From NCBI GenBank assembly GCA_038258215.1, contig JBBSQC010000011.1, positions 31,115 through 95,114 of the forward strand: 64,000 bases of DNA, in the 5' to 3' direction. The position numbers and the translations under genes are program-made. The notes under the pieces are model-generated. The model made no database searches. It was not told the origin of the DNA and was given only the letters and a program-made list of their open reading frames with translations. Numbering within the stretch: position 1 is the stretch's first letter; each line of letters starts with the position of its first letter. The stretch is from Fodinibacter sp038258215. GTDB lineage: Bacteria; Actinomycetota; Actinomycetes; Actinomycetales; Dermatophilaceae. Shown here in pieces: positions 1-9,211 of the stretch.

Positions 1-1167
1 ACCTCCGGGGGCACCGAGTCGATCCTGCTCGCGGTGCTCGCGGCCCGTGACGGCGCCACCACCGTGCCCGAGGGTGCGACGCCGAGCATGGTGCTGCCGG
101 CGACCGTGCACGCGGCCTTCCTCAAGGCGGCGAAGTTCTTCGGGGTGCGGGCCGTCGTCGTGGATGTCGACCCCGAGACGATGCGGGCCGACGTCGCGGC
201 GATGGAGGCGGCGATCGACGACACGACGGTCCTGCTCGTCGGGTCCGCCCCCTCCTACGCCCACGGCGTCATCGACCCGATCCCCGAGCTCGCGGCGGCG
301 GCATCGGCGCGCGGCATCCGCTTCCACGTCGACGCGTGCATCGGGGGCTGGGTGCTGCCCCACCTCGACGACGTGCCCCCGTGGACCTTCGCCGTCGACG
401 GGGTCACGAGCATGAGCGTGGACCTGCACAAGTACGCCTACACCCCCAAGGGTGTCTCGGTGGTGCTGCACCGCACGGCGGCCCTGCGGCGCTCGCACTT
501 CTTCGCCTCGGCCGACTGGCCCGGCTACACGATGCTCAACACGACGATGCAGTCGACGAAGTCCGGGGGGCCGCTCGCCGCCGCGTGGGCGGTCACCCAC
601 CGGATCGGCCCGCAGGGCTACCGCGACCTGGCCCGGCAGGCCCGTCGGGCCACCCTCGAAATCGCCGACGGGGTCCGCGGCATCGAGGGGCTGCGCGTCT
701 TCGTCGAGCCGGAGTCGACCCTGGTCGCGCTCACGACCGACGGGCCCTGCGACGTCTTCACCATCGCCGACCAGATGCTCGCGCGCGGGTGGTTCGTCCA
801 GCCGCAGATGAGCTATCGCGACCTCCCGGCGACGCTGCACCTCACCCCGTCCGCCGCCACGGCACCCTCGGTGCCGGAGTTCGTCGTGGCACTGGGGGAG
901 GCCGCAGCCGCGGCCCGGGACCAAGGTCCGGTCGCGCTCGACCCGTCCCTCGCCGGGCTGGTCGGCTCCCTGGACCCCTCGACCCTCGACGAGTCGGGCT
1001 TCACCGGGCTGCTCGCCGCGGCGGGGTTGGCCGGCGACGATGGGCAGATCGCGCTGCCGCAGCAGATGGCGCCGGTCAACGCCCTGCTCGACGCCTGCCC
1101 CCCCGCGCTGCGCGAGGCGCTGCTCATCGGGGTGCTCGACCTCCTCTCGCGACCCACCCGCACCTGA
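1..1167 (+). CDS. PLP-dependent decarboxylase/aldolase, sphingosine-1-phosphate lyase-like (5' partial)
   Basis: The open frame runs in from the left edge, so the N-terminus is missing; 388 residues are visible. The first visible residues, TSGGTESI, are the phosphate-binding loop typical of group II PLP decarboxylases. The DLHKY stretch places the PLP lysine at visible residue 144. The C-terminal 100 residues are less conserved and end in an alanine/leucine-rich helical part. In this family the sphingosine-1-phosphate lyase branch cleaves phosphorylated long-chain bases, but bacterial relatives may act on other amines or amino acids, so the substrate is not assigned. An acyl-CoA ligase gene follows after 84 bases in the same direction, which would suit handling of a lipid aldehyde or acid product. 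That link is inference. Confidence 0.8.
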   Translation, partial: TSGGTESILLAVLAARDGATTVPEGATPSMVLPATVHAAFLKAAKFFGVRAVVVDVDPETMRADVAAMEAAIDDTTVLLVGSAPSYAHGVIDPIPELAAAASARGIRFHVDACIGGWVLPHLDDVPPWTFAVDGVTSMSVDLHKYAYTPKGVSVVLHRTAALRRSHFFASADWPGYTMLNTTMQSTKSGGPLAAAWAVTHRIGPQGYRDLARQARRATLEIADGVRGIEGLRVFVEPESTLVALTTDGPCDVFTIADQMLARGWFVQPQMSYRDLPATLHLTPSAATAPSVPEFVVALGEAAAAARDQGPVALDPSLAGLVGSLDPSTLDESGFTGLLAAAGLAGDDGQIALPQQMAPVNALLDACPPALREALLIGVLDLLSRPTRT

Positions 1168-1251
1168 CGTCTTCTCCGACCCCGCAGGTTGCCTCCCCGT
1201 GCCACGACGTGTTTGCTGGGAGGGCTCTCCCACCGTGCCGAAAGGACGACG

Positions 1252-2883
1252 ATGTCGACCACCACCCCGGACCCAGCCGTCTCGCACACGGTCGGGTCCC
1301 TCGAGCCGCCCCTGCTCGAGCAGACCATCGGCGCCAACCTCGACGCCACGGTTGCGCGCTTCCCCGGCCGCGACGCACTCGTGGACCGGGCCCAGGGACT
1401 GCGGATGACGTATGCCGAGCTGGGCGCCGAGGTCAACCGCCTCGCCCGGGGCTTGGTCGACGCCGGCCTGCAGCGGGGTGACCGGGTCGGGATCTGGGCT
1501 CCCAACTGTGCGGAGTGGGTGCTGACCCAGTACGCCACAGCCAAGGTCGGCGCCGTGCTCGTCAACATCAACCCGGCCTACCGCTCGCACGAGGTCACCT
1601 TCGTGCTCGGGCAGGCCGGCATCCGGATGATGGTCGTCGCCGAGTCCTTCAAGGGCTCGGACTACCCGGCGATGGTCGATGCCGCGCGCGCCGAGTGCCC
1701 GGCCCTGGAGAAGGTGTTCGTCATCGGCGGGCAGTCCTGGCACGACCTGCTCGAGCGGGCCGACAAGGTCAGCCCGGAACGGCTGGCGATGATCTCGGCC
1801 GAGCTGGACACCCACGACGCGATAAACATCCAGTACACCTCTGGCACAACAGGTTTCCCGAAGGGTGCCACTCTCTCGCACCACAACATCCTCAACAACG
1901 GCCACCTCGTCGGCGAGCTCTGCCACTACACCGAGGCCGACCGGATCTGCATCCCGGTGCCCTTCTACCACTGCTTCGGGATGGTCATGGGCAACCTCGC
2001 GGCGACCTCGCACGGGGCGTGCATGGTCATCCCGGCGCCGGGCTTCGACCCGGCCCTCACCCTCGAGGCGGTCGCCGACGAGCGGTGCACCTCGCTCTAC
2101 GGCGTGCCGACGATGTTCATCGCCGAGTGGTCCCTGGCCGACTTCGAGACCTACGACATCAGCAGCGTGCGCACCGGGATCATGGCGGGCTCGCCCTGCC
2201 CGGCCTCGATGATGACCAAGCTCATCGAGGCCGGCATCGATGAGATGACGATCTGCTACGGCATGACCGAGACCTCGCCGGTGTCGACCCAGAACCGCAC
2301 CGACGACTCGTTCGAGCGGAAGGTCGGCACCGTGGGGTCCGTGCACCCCCACCTCGAGATCAAGGTGGTCGACCCCCTGACGCGCGAGACGCTGCCGCGT
2401 GGGGAGGCCGGCGAGTTCTGCACGAAGGGCTACTCGGTGATGCTCGGCTACTGGGAGGAGCCCGAGAAGACCGCGGAGGTGCTCGCCGACGGCTGGATGC
2501 ACACCGGTGACATCGCCGTCATGGACGAGCACGGCTTCGTCGAGATCACCGGACGGATCAAGGACATGGTGATCCGCGGTGGGGAGAACATCTACCCCCG
2601 CGAGGTCGAGGAGTTCCTCTACACCCACCCCGACGTGCTCGACGCGCAGGTCATCGGGGTGCCCGACGAGAAGTACGGCGAGGAGCTGTGCGCCTGGGTG
2701 CGGATGCGCGAGGGTGCCGAGCCGCTCACCGCCGAGGCCGTGCGCGAGTTCGCGTCGGGGCGGCTGGCGCGCTTCAAGATCCCCCGCTACGTGCGGGTCG
2801 TCGAGGAATTCCCGATGACCGTCACGGGCAAGGTCCGCAAGGTGGAGATGCGTGCGGCGACCGTGGCGGAGCTGGGCCTGTAG
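1252..2883 (+). CDS. AMP-forming acyl-CoA synthetase
   Basis: This 543-residue enzyme of the ANL superfamily would activate a carboxylic acid to an acyl-adenylate and then an acyl-CoA in the cytoplasm. The P-loop signature TSGTTGFPKG lies near residues 195-205. The hinge and A8 region GRIKDMVIRGGE begins near residue 434, and the catalytic lysine is in the C-terminal TGKVRK. The length is normal for medium- or long-chain fatty acyl-CoA ligases. The ATG at 1252 was chosen because AAAGGACG precedes it at good spacing; an in-frame GTG at 1189 would add 21 residues unlike the family. The substrate cannot be read from sequence. It may share a transcript with the PLP lyase upstream. Confidence 0.9.
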   Translation: MSTTTPDPAVSHTVGSLEPPLLEQTIGANLDATVARFPGRDALVDRAQGLRMTYAELGAEVNRLARGLVDAGLQRGDRVGIWAPNCAEWVLTQYATAKVGAVLVNINPAYRSHEVTFVLGQAGIRMMVVAESFKGSDYPAMVDAARAECPALEKVFVIGGQSWHDLLERADKVSPERLAMISAELDTHDAINIQYTSGTTGFPKGATLSHHNILNNGHLVGELCHYTEADRICIPVPFYHCFGMVMGNLAATSHGACMVIPAPGFDPALTLEAVADERCTSLYGVPTMFIAEWSLADFETYDISSVRTGIMAGSPCPASMMTKLIEAGIDEMTICYGMTETSPVSTQNRTDDSFERKVGTVGSVHPHLEIKVVDPLTRETLPRGEAGEFCTKGYSVMLGYWEEPEKTAEVLADGWMHTGDIAVMDEHGFVEITGRIKDMVIRGGENIYPREVEEFLYTHPDVLDAQVIGVPDEKYGEELCAWVRMREGAEPLTAEAVREFASGRLARFKIPRYVRVVEEFPMTVTGKVRKVEMRAATVAELGL

Positions 2884-2946
2884 CCGGGTAGGTTGTGCCG
2901 CGAGCGGGCCCCGTGCGGGGGCGCGCACGAGGACAAGGACATCTCC

Positions 2947-4434
2947 ATGGGCGGCCCGATCGTCATCCTGCTCGTCGTCATCGTGGTGGTGGTGCTGATC
3001 GCCGTGGTCATCGGGTTCCTCTTCGCGGGGCGATCCCGGAAGCAGGACGAACAGCGGGTGGAGGCGGCCGGCATCCGGTCCGATGCCGGTGAGCTGGCCG
3101 CGACCATGACCGGCCAGGCCGCCTTCGCGCAGCAGGCCGAGGAGCGCGCCGGCCTCGTTCGTGCCGAGGCTGACGAGAAGGCCAGGGAGGCCGAGACCCT
3201 GGAGTCGGATGCGCAGGCCCACCGGCACGAGGCCGAGGCCACCCGCACGGAGTACGAGGCGCGGCTGCGCCGAGCCGACGAGATCGACCCCGACGTGGAC
3301 GAGTCGGCGTCGCCCGCCGCCGGCGGTCCCCGGGGTGAGGACGTCACCCCGGAAGAGAGCGAGCAGGCAGAGGTTTACCCCGAGGGCGATCTGGGCACCG
3401 TGGACAACATGACCGATACCGAGAACCAGTCCAGCGACGACCCGCGCGCCGACGCGGCCGACCAGGAGGGGACGCGCCCCGACGAGAAGCCGGCCGACTC
3501 CTCCGGAGCGGGTGGGATGGCCATGGTCGCCGACCCCGACCAGTATGCCGCCACCGAGCCGGTGAGTGCGAAGGACCAGTCCCCGCCGGTGGAGCGGGAT
3601 CTCTCCGACTCCGACAGTGCGCTGGACGGGTCGTCGGACGCCTCGGAGGCCTCGGACGCTTCGGACGCTTCGGACGCTTCGGACGTCTCGGACGCGGTTG
3701 ACGAGGCTGACGAGGCGGACACGGACGACACGGTCGCGGATGCCGCCGACGAGCCGGCCGACTCCTCCGCTTCTGGTGGGATGGCCATGGTGACCGACCC
3801 CGACGAGTACGCCGCCACCGAGCCGGTGAGTGCGAAGGACCAGTCCCCGCCGGTGGAGCGTGACCTCTCCGACTCCGACAGTGCGCTCGGCGGGTCGTCG
3901 GACGCCACCGACGGGGACGACGGCGACGACGGGGACACCGACACCACGGTCTCGGATGACGACGAGCCCGAGGAGTCCGAGGGGGAGGAGCACGACCCCA
4001 CCCCCGCCAAGGACTGGGGCGCCGACGAGGGTGAGCTGCTCGAGGACACCCACGAGCGCGGCGAGCGCCTCGCACAGGATCGCGCCGACCTAGAGGGCTC
4101 GGACGAGGCCCCCACGGACCAGGCTGACGACGCATCGGAGGACTCACAGGCATCGGAGGACTCACACGACCCGGAGGACTCGGACGACTCGGACGCGGCA
4201 TCCACCCGCCGGGTCTCGGAGTTCGACGAGATCCGGGACGGGGGCTTCGGGGTGGGCTCCGCGGCGCTGATCGACGACGGCGCGCAGCCGCTGGGCCACC
4301 CGGTCCAGGGCTACCGCGACACGATGACCTTCCGCTCCCCGAGCGACCCCGGCTACGACTCGACGGAGCCGGATGTGTGGTTCTACGACGAGGGGGCCGC
4401 TGAGCGTTGCGGCTTCAGCCACTCCGAGGGCTGA
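2947..4434 (+). CDS. Membrane-anchored acidic repeat protein with C-terminal sunset-like domain
   Basis: The 495-residue product has one N-terminal transmembrane helix (residues about 4-27), a basic stop-transfer stretch, and an alanine/glutamate-rich probable coiled coil (about 35-115). A very acidic Asp/Ser/Glu low-complexity region follows. Within it a unit of about 51 residues containing GGMAMV and YAATEPVSAKDQ occurs twice (DNA 3489-3642 and 3753-3906), separated by SDA triplets. The last 45 residues, with HPVQGYRD, PGYDST, DVWF and CGF, resemble the small sunset domain found at the ends of actinobacterial membrane proteins. No function is known. A scaffold or cell-envelope linker is possible. 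The ATG at 2947 is preferred to upstream starts because it places the membrane helix at the N-terminus. Confidence 0.75.
   Translation: MGGPIVILLVVIVVVVLIAVVIGFLFAGRSRKQDEQRVEAAGIRSDAGELAATMTGQAAFAQQAEERAGLVRAEADEKAREAETLESDAQAHRHEAEATRTEYEARLRRADEIDPDVDESASPAAGGPRGEDVTPEESEQAEVYPEGDLGTVDNMTDTENQSSDDPRADAADQEGTRPDEKPADSSGAGGMAMVADPDQYAATEPVSAKDQSPPVERDLSDSDSALDGSSDASEASDASDASDASDVSDAVDEADEADTDDTVADAADEPADSSASGGMAMVTDPDEYAATEPVSAKDQSPPVERDLSDSDSALGGSSDATDGDDGDDGDTDTTVSDDDEPEESEGEEHDPTPAKDWGADEGELLEDTHERGERLAQDRADLEGSDEAPTDQADDASEDSQASEDSHDPEDSDDSDAASTRRVSEFDEIRDGGFGVGSAALIDDGAQPLGHPVQGYRDTMTFRSPSDPGYDSTEPDVWFYDEGAAERCGFSHSEG
3489..3906 (+). repeat. Intragenic direct repeat (two 154-bp units)
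   Basis: Units at 3489-3642 and 3753-3906 are about 90% identical by eye and in frame, offset by 264 bases (88 codons). The spacer 3643-3752 begins with a run of near-identical 9-base steps encoding Ser-Asp-Ala. The conserved synonymous positions suggest a recent duplication or ongoing gene conversion, so copy number may vary between strains. Confidence 0.9.
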
Positions 4435-4485
4435 GGCCCAGGGGCTGAGGTCCAGGGGCTTAGGTCGCGGGGGCTGACGCCGGGC
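4424..4485 (+). repeat. Degenerate 14-bp tandem repeat at gene end
   Basis: About four imperfect copies of a 14-base unit, CAGGGGCTGAGGTC, run across the stop codon of the acidic repeat protein and into the gap before the convergent cupin gene. No strong hairpin with a T-tract is seen here, so the transcription end point is unclear. Confidence 0.6.
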
Positions 4486-4516
4486 GCGAGGGGGTCCTGG
4501 ACTCGACGGCTGCGGG

Positions 4517-4921
4517 TCAGCCCGTCGGGTCCAGGCTCACGGTCAGCAGGAACACGCTGTCCTCGAGCGCGTCCACCGCGTGCCGGTCCGGCGGGATGGG
4601 CACGAGATGCCCGGCGGCCACCACCCACTCGTGCTCCGCCGAGTGCAGGCGCACCGAGCCGCTGACCACCTGGAGCGACGCCGCCGGGGGAGAGGTGTGC
4701 TCACCCAGGGCGCTCCCGGTCGTGAGGGCCATGAGCAGCGCGCGCTGACGGGGTCCCTTGACCACGACGGCCGACGCGCGCCCGTGGGCGTCGTCGTGGG
4801 CCTGGGTGAGGAGGCGCTCGGCCAGGGCGACCAGGTCGACGACCTCGGCGGCCGGAGGGTCACCATCGGGCGGGGTGGGCGAAGTCGTGGCTGACGGGTC
4901 CCGCGAGGCGTCTTCGGTCAT
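4517..4921 (-). CDS. Cupin-domain protein
   Basis: This 134-residue protein has a disordered proline-rich N-terminus (about 25 residues), then a helix and a single small beta-barrel. The barrel contains the cupin-like stretch SLQVVSGSVRL, followed by a segment ending HLVPIPPDRHAV. The usual metal-binding histidine/glutamate set is only partly present, so it may be a small-molecule-binding or non-catalytic cupin rather than a metalloenzyme. It is transcribed toward the acidic repeat gene and divergently from pntA, with 83 bases between the starts. No substrate is suggested by the neighbours. Confidence 0.7.
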   Translation of the reverse strand: MTEDASRDPSATTSPTPPDGDPPAAEVVDLVALAERLLTQAHDDAHGRASAVVVKGPRQRALLMALTTGSALGEHTSPPAASLQVVSGSVRLHSAEHEWVVAAGHLVPIPPDRHAVDALEDSVFLLTVSLDPTG

Positions 4922-5004
4922 CTCCGCAACCTAGTCCCTCCCGCGGGGGGCACGGCCCAACGGGTAGGTTCGTGGCCGTCCGGTTCGATCGGAGAGGACC
5001 AGCT

Positions 5005-6552
5005 GTGCGCATCGGAGTGCCCCGTGAGTCCAGGGCCGGCGAGAGCCGGGTCGCTGCGACCCCCAAGACGGTCGAGCAGCTGGTGGCCCTCGGCTACGCG
5101 GTGTTCGTGCAGGAGGGGGCCGGCGCCGCGGCCAGCTTCGCCGACGCGGCATACGCGGCGGCCGGCGCGGACGTCATCGGCGAGGCGGTCTGGAACACCG
5201 ACGTGGTGCTCAAGGTCAACGCACCGGACGACTCCGAGGTCGACCGCCTCCGCCGGGGCCAGGTGCTCGTCTCGCTGCTGGCTCCCGCACTGAGCCCCGA
5301 GCTCATCGAGCGGCTCTCCTCCCGTGGGGTCACGGCCCTGGCGATGGATGCCGTGCCGCGCATCTCGCGCGCCCAGTCCCTCGACGTCCTGTCCTCGATG
5401 GCCAACATCGGCGGCTACCGCGCCGTGGTCGAGGCGGCGCACGAGTTCGGCTCGTTCTTCACCGGTCAGGTCACCGCCGCAGGCAAGGTGCCGCCGGCGA
5501 AGGTGCTCGTGGTCGGGGCCGGGGTCGCCGGGCTGGCCGCCATCGGCACGGCCAGCTCGCTGGGGGCGGTGGTCCGGGCCTTCGACGCGCGCCCCGAGGT
5601 GGGGGAGCAGGTCGAGTCGATGGGGGCGGAGTTCCTCCGCATCGAGGTCGGGGACAGCGGGCCGTCGGCCGACGGCTACGCGAAGGAGACCTCCGCCGAC
5701 TTCGACGCCCGCGCCGCCGAGCTGTACGCCGCCCAGGCCGCCGATGTCGACATCGTCATCACCACCGCGCTCATCCCCGGCCGGCCCGCCCCGCGCCTGC
5801 TCACCGAGGAGATGGTCGCCTCGATGAAACCGGGCTCGGTCGTCGTGGACATGGCCGCGGCCAACGGGGGCAATGTCGCCGGGACCGTGGCGGGCGAGAA
5901 GATCCGCACCCCCGGTGGTGTCACGATCCTCGGCTACACCGACCTCCCCGGCCGGCTGCCGACCCAGGCGTCGCAGCTGTTCGGCACCAACATCGTCAAC
6001 CTCCTGAAGCTGCTGACCCCCGAGAAGGACGGCGAGCTGGTGCTCGACCTCGACGACGTCGTGCAGCGCGGGATGACCGTGGTCCGCGATGGGGAGGTCC
6101 TCTGGCCCCCACCGCCGGTGCAGGTCTCGGCCGCTCCGGCGCCGGGCAGCGAGGGGACGTCGGCTGCGATGACGAAGCCGGTGAAGGAGCCGATGAGCCA
6201 GCGGCGGCGCCTCGGCCTCATGGGGGGTGCGGCGCTGCTGTTCCTCGTGGTCGCGGCCCTCTCACCCGAGGAGTTCCTCGGGCACTTCATGGTCTTCATG
6301 CTCTCGGTGGTCATCGGCTTCTACGTGATCGGCAACGTGCACCACGCGCTGCACACCCCGCTGATGTCGGTGACCAACGCGATCAGCGGCATCATCATCG
6401 TCGGCGCCCTACTCCAGATCGGCCACGGCCAGGTGTGGGTCACCGTGCTCGCGTTCATCGGGGTGCTCCTCGCGAGCATCAACATCTTCGGTGGGTTCCG
6501 GGTGACGGCCCGGATGCTCCAGATGTTCAGGCGTGACGAGGTGGCCCGATGA
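5005..6552 (+). CDS. pntA: NAD(P) transhydrogenase subunit alpha
   Basis: PntA with PntB forms the proton-translocating transhydrogenase that moves hydride from NADH to NADP+. This 515-residue chain carries the NAD-binding domain (GVPRES and RVAATP at the N-terminus, Rossmann glycines in VVGAGVAGLAA near residue 168). A linker and three to four membrane helices follow (about 405-500), including HTPLMSVTNAISG. It is therefore the fused type, not the split PntAA/PntAB type. The GTG at 5005 was chosen for the GGAGAGG Shine-Dalgarno seven bases upstream and the family start VRIGVP; a GTG at 4972 lies in the same frame but has no such site. Its stop overlaps the pntB ATG by 4 bases. Confidence 0.95.
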   Translation: MRIGVPRESRAGESRVAATPKTVEQLVALGYAVFVQEGAGAAASFADAAYAAAGADVIGEAVWNTDVVLKVNAPDDSEVDRLRRGQVLVSLLAPALSPELIERLSSRGVTALAMDAVPRISRAQSLDVLSSMANIGGYRAVVEAAHEFGSFFTGQVTAAGKVPPAKVLVVGAGVAGLAAIGTASSLGAVVRAFDARPEVGEQVESMGAEFLRIEVGDSGPSADGYAKETSADFDARAAELYAAQAADVDIVITTALIPGRPAPRLLTEEMVASMKPGSVVVDMAAANGGNVAGTVAGEKIRTPGGVTILGYTDLPGRLPTQASQLFGTNIVNLLKLLTPEKDGELVLDLDDVVQRGMTVVRDGEVLWPPPPVQVSAAPAPGSEGTSAAMTKPVKEPMSQRRRLGLMGGAALLFLVVAALSPEEFLGHFMVFMLSVVIGFYVIGNVHHALHTPLMSVTNAISGIIIVGALLQIGHGQVWVTVLAFIGVLLASINIFGGFRVTARMLQMFRRDEVAR

Positions 6553-7991
6553 CGCTCTCGCTCAGCCTCGTCCAGGGCACTTACATCGTCGCCGGCCTGC
6601 TCTTCATCCTCGCCCTCGCCGGGTTGTCCCGGCACGAGACGGCGCGCTCGGGCAACCGGTTCGGCGTCATCGGCATGGTCCTCGCCCTCGTCGTCACGGT
6701 GCTCGCCGCGACGGCCGGTGTCGACGCCGCACCGCTGGGGGCCGGGGGGCCGGACGTCGACGGCAGTGGCGTCTTCGGTCTGGCGCTCATCGTCGTGGCC
6801 ATGCTCATCGGCGCGCTCATCGGGCTCGACCGGGCCCGAGCGGTCGAGATGACGGGGATGCCGGAGCTCATCGCGATGCTGCACAGCTTCGTCGGGCTCA
6901 CCGCGGTGCTCGTCGGCTGGAACAGCGCTAGGGAGGCCAGCCCCTACCCCGCGATCCACGACGTCGAGGTCTTCGTCGGCGTCTTCATCGGCGCCGTGAC
7001 CTTCACCGGGTCGATCGTCGCCTACCTCAAGCTCTCGGCCCGGATCAGCTCCGCCCCCCTGAAGCTCCCCGGCCGCAACGTGATCAACCTCGGCGCGATC
7101 GCGGCATTCGTGGGCCTGACCGTGGCCTACGTGCTCGTGCCGCACGGGTCCACGGGGGCCCGCACGGGCCTCCTGGTGGGGGTCACGGTCGTCGCCCTCG
7201 CCCTCGGGTGGCACCTCGTGGCGTCGATCGGCGGCGGCGACATGCCGGTCGTCGTCTCGATGCTCAACAGCTACTCCGGCTGGGCGGCGGCCGCGGCCGG
7301 CTTCCTGCTCGGCAACGACCTGCTGATCATCACCGGCGCGCTCGTCGGGTCCTCGGGTGCCTACCTCTCCTACATCATGTGCCGGGCGATGAACCGGTCG
7401 TTCATCTCCGTCATCGCCGGGGGCTTCGGGGTCGCCACGGGCACCGTGTCCGACACCGCCGACTACGGCGAGCACCGCGAGGTCACCGCCGAGGGGGCCG
7501 CCGCGATGCTCGGGTCGGCCCGGTCGGTGGTCATCACGCCCGGCTACGGCATGGCCGTCGCGCAGGCCCAGTACCCCGTCGCCGACCTCACCAGGAAGCT
7601 GCGGGACCGCGGCGTCGACGTGCGCTTCGGCATCCACCCGGTGGCCGGTCGGCTGCCCGGTCACATGAACGTGCTGCTCGCCGAGGCCAAGGTGCCCTAC
7701 GACATCGTGCTCGAGATGGACGAGGTCAACGACGACCTCGCCGCCACCGACGTCGTCCTCGTCATCGGCGCCAACGACACGGTGAACCCGGCGGCCGCCG
7801 ACGACCCCACGTCACCGATTGCCGGGATGCCGGTGCTGCGGGTCTGGGAGGCGGAGAACGTCGTCGTCTTCAAGCGCTCGATGGCCACGGGGTACGCCGG
7901 GGTGCAGAACCCGTTGTTCTTCCGGGACAACACCCAGATGCTCTTCGGGGACGCCAAGGACCGGGTCGAGGACATCATCAAGGCCCTCTGA
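6549..7991 (+). CDS. pntB: NAD(P) transhydrogenase subunit beta
   Basis: The 480-residue PntB subunit has eight to nine membrane helices over roughly the first 270 residues, forming the proton channel. A cytoplasmic NADP-binding domain follows, with GYGMAVAQAQ, HPVAGRLPGHMNVLLAEA and the terminal GYAGVQNPLF region typical of domain III. The start overlaps pntA by ATGA, so the two chains are translationally coupled. Together they supply NADPH from NADH using the proton gradient. The long palindrome just after the stop may end the transcript. Confidence 0.96.
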   Translation: MTLSLSLVQGTYIVAGLLFILALAGLSRHETARSGNRFGVIGMVLALVVTVLAATAGVDAAPLGAGGPDVDGSGVFGLALIVVAMLIGALIGLDRARAVEMTGMPELIAMLHSFVGLTAVLVGWNSAREASPYPAIHDVEVFVGVFIGAVTFTGSIVAYLKLSARISSAPLKLPGRNVINLGAIAAFVGLTVAYVLVPHGSTGARTGLLVGVTVVALALGWHLVASIGGGDMPVVVSMLNSYSGWAAAAAGFLLGNDLLIITGALVGSSGAYLSYIMCRAMNRSFISVIAGGFGVATGTVSDTADYGEHREVTAEGAAAMLGSARSVVITPGYGMAVAQAQYPVADLTRKLRDRGVDVRFGIHPVAGRLPGHMNVLLAEAKVPYDIVLEMDEVNDDLAATDVVLVIGANDTVNPAAADDPTSPIAGMPVLRVWEAENVVVFKRSMATGYAGVQNPLFFRDNTQMLFGDAKDRVEDIIKAL

Positions 7992-8005
7992 CCCGAGTCG
8001 TTCCC

Positions 8006-8057
8006 GCCTCGAGTGCGCAAGTGGCCGCCCTGGCAACCACTTCCGCACTCGAGGCGA
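8006..8057. repeat. Long intergenic palindrome A
   Basis: Left arm 8006-8025 and right arm 8038-8057 are complementary over 20 bases with one mismatch; the loop is 12 bases. No T-tract follows. It sits between pntB and purM and ends 18 bases before the purM start. It could act as a terminator or an attenuator, or be a member of a dispersed palindromic element family (see the elements near 9250 and 49440). Confidence 0.85.
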
Positions 8058-8075
8058 GTCGGTAGGGTTCCGGTC

Positions 8076-9206
8076 GTGAGTGAGCCCAGCGAGACGACCC
8101 CGATCACGTATGCCGCGGCCGGCGTCGACGTCGAGGCCGGGGACCAGGCCGTCGAGCTGATGAAGGCCAGCGTGCGGCGGGCCACCCGTCCGGAGGTGCT
8201 CGGCGGGCTCGGGGGCTTCGCCGGGATGTTCGACGCGAGCGCCCTCAGGGCATATCGGCACCCCGTGCTGGCGACCTCCACCGACGGCGTGGGGACCAAG
8301 GTGGCCATCGCCCAGGCCCTCGACCGCCATGACACCATCGGTTTCGACCTCGTCGGCATGGTGGTCGACGACATCGTCGTCTGTGGGGCCGAGCCGCTCT
8401 TCATGACCGACTACATCGCCTGCGGGCGGGTGGTGCCCGAGCGCATCGCGGCCATCGTCTCGGGCATCGCGCAGGCCTGTTCGCAGGCGCGAGTGGCCCT
8501 CATCGGGGGCGAGACCGCCGAGCACCCGGGGTTGCTCGGGCTCGAGGAGTACGACGTGGCCGGCGCGGCGACCGGGGTCGTCGAGCTCGACGACGTGCTG
8601 GGGCCGCAGCGAGTCAGGGCCGGGGACGTCGTGCTGGGCCTGGCCAGCAGTGGTCTGCACTCCAACGGCTACTCCCTCGTGCGCCGCGTCGTGGCCCACG
8701 CCGGCTGGGCGCTCGACCGGCACGTCGAAGAGTTCGGCCGCAGCCTCGGCGAGGAGCTGCTCGAGCCGACCCGCGTCTACTCCGCCGACCTGCTCGACCT
8801 CGTGCGCACCGACGGCGTCGAGGTGCACGCCCTCTCGCACGTCACCGGTGGCGGGCTCGCCGCCAACCTCGCGCGGGTGCTTCCCGAGCACCTCCACGCC
8901 CGGCTCGACCGCTCGACGTGGACCCCGGCCCCGGTCTTCTCGACGGTGGAGCGCCTCGGCGCAGTGCCGCAGGCCGACCTCGAGCGCACGCTCAACATGG
9001 GGGTCGGCTTCGTCGCGATGGTTCCGGAGGCCTCGGTCGACACCGCCACCGCCCAGCTGGAATCGCGCGGCATCCACGCCTGGGCGATGGGTGAGGTGTG
9101 CGAGGCGGCGACGGCATCCGTCGAGGACGGGGTCGAGGTCGTGCGGGGCGCCAAGGGCGTCGACGGCGGCTCGGTGCAGCTCCTCGGCTCCCACCCCACC
9201 ACCTGA
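8076..9206 (+). CDS. purM: Phosphoribosylformylglycinamidine cyclo-ligase (AIR synthetase)
   Basis: PurM closes the imidazole ring of AIR using ATP in de novo purine synthesis. The 376-residue sequence shows ITYAAAGVDVEAGD at the N-terminus, the ATP/metal motif STDGVGTK, VVDDIVVCGAEPLFMTDY, GGETAEHPG and the C-terminal HVTGGGLAANL. The length is slightly above the family's usual 340-355. The GTG at 8076 was chosen because the family start lies just downstream; upstream codons of the open frame read through the palindrome. purF, the usual neighbour, is not in this window. Confidence 0.95.
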   Translation: MSEPSETTPITYAAAGVDVEAGDQAVELMKASVRRATRPEVLGGLGGFAGMFDASALRAYRHPVLATSTDGVGTKVAIAQALDRHDTIGFDLVGMVVDDIVVCGAEPLFMTDYIACGRVVPERIAAIVSGIAQACSQARVALIGGETAEHPGLLGLEEYDVAGAATGVVELDDVLGPQRVRAGDVVLGLASSGLHSNGYSLVRRVVAHAGWALDRHVEEFGRSLGEELLEPTRVYSADLLDLVRTDGVEVHALSHVTGGGLAANLARVLPEHLHARLDRSTWTPAPVFSTVERLGAVPQADLERTLNMGVGFVAMVPEASVDTATAQLESRGIHAWAMGEVCEAATASVEDGVEVVRGAKGVDGGSVQLLGSHPTT

Positions 9207-9211
9207 CACCC

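Noticed and set aside
3643..3700. CRISPR array or minisatellite in the SDA repeats
   Set aside because: The 9-base steps are an in-frame protein repeat without spacers.
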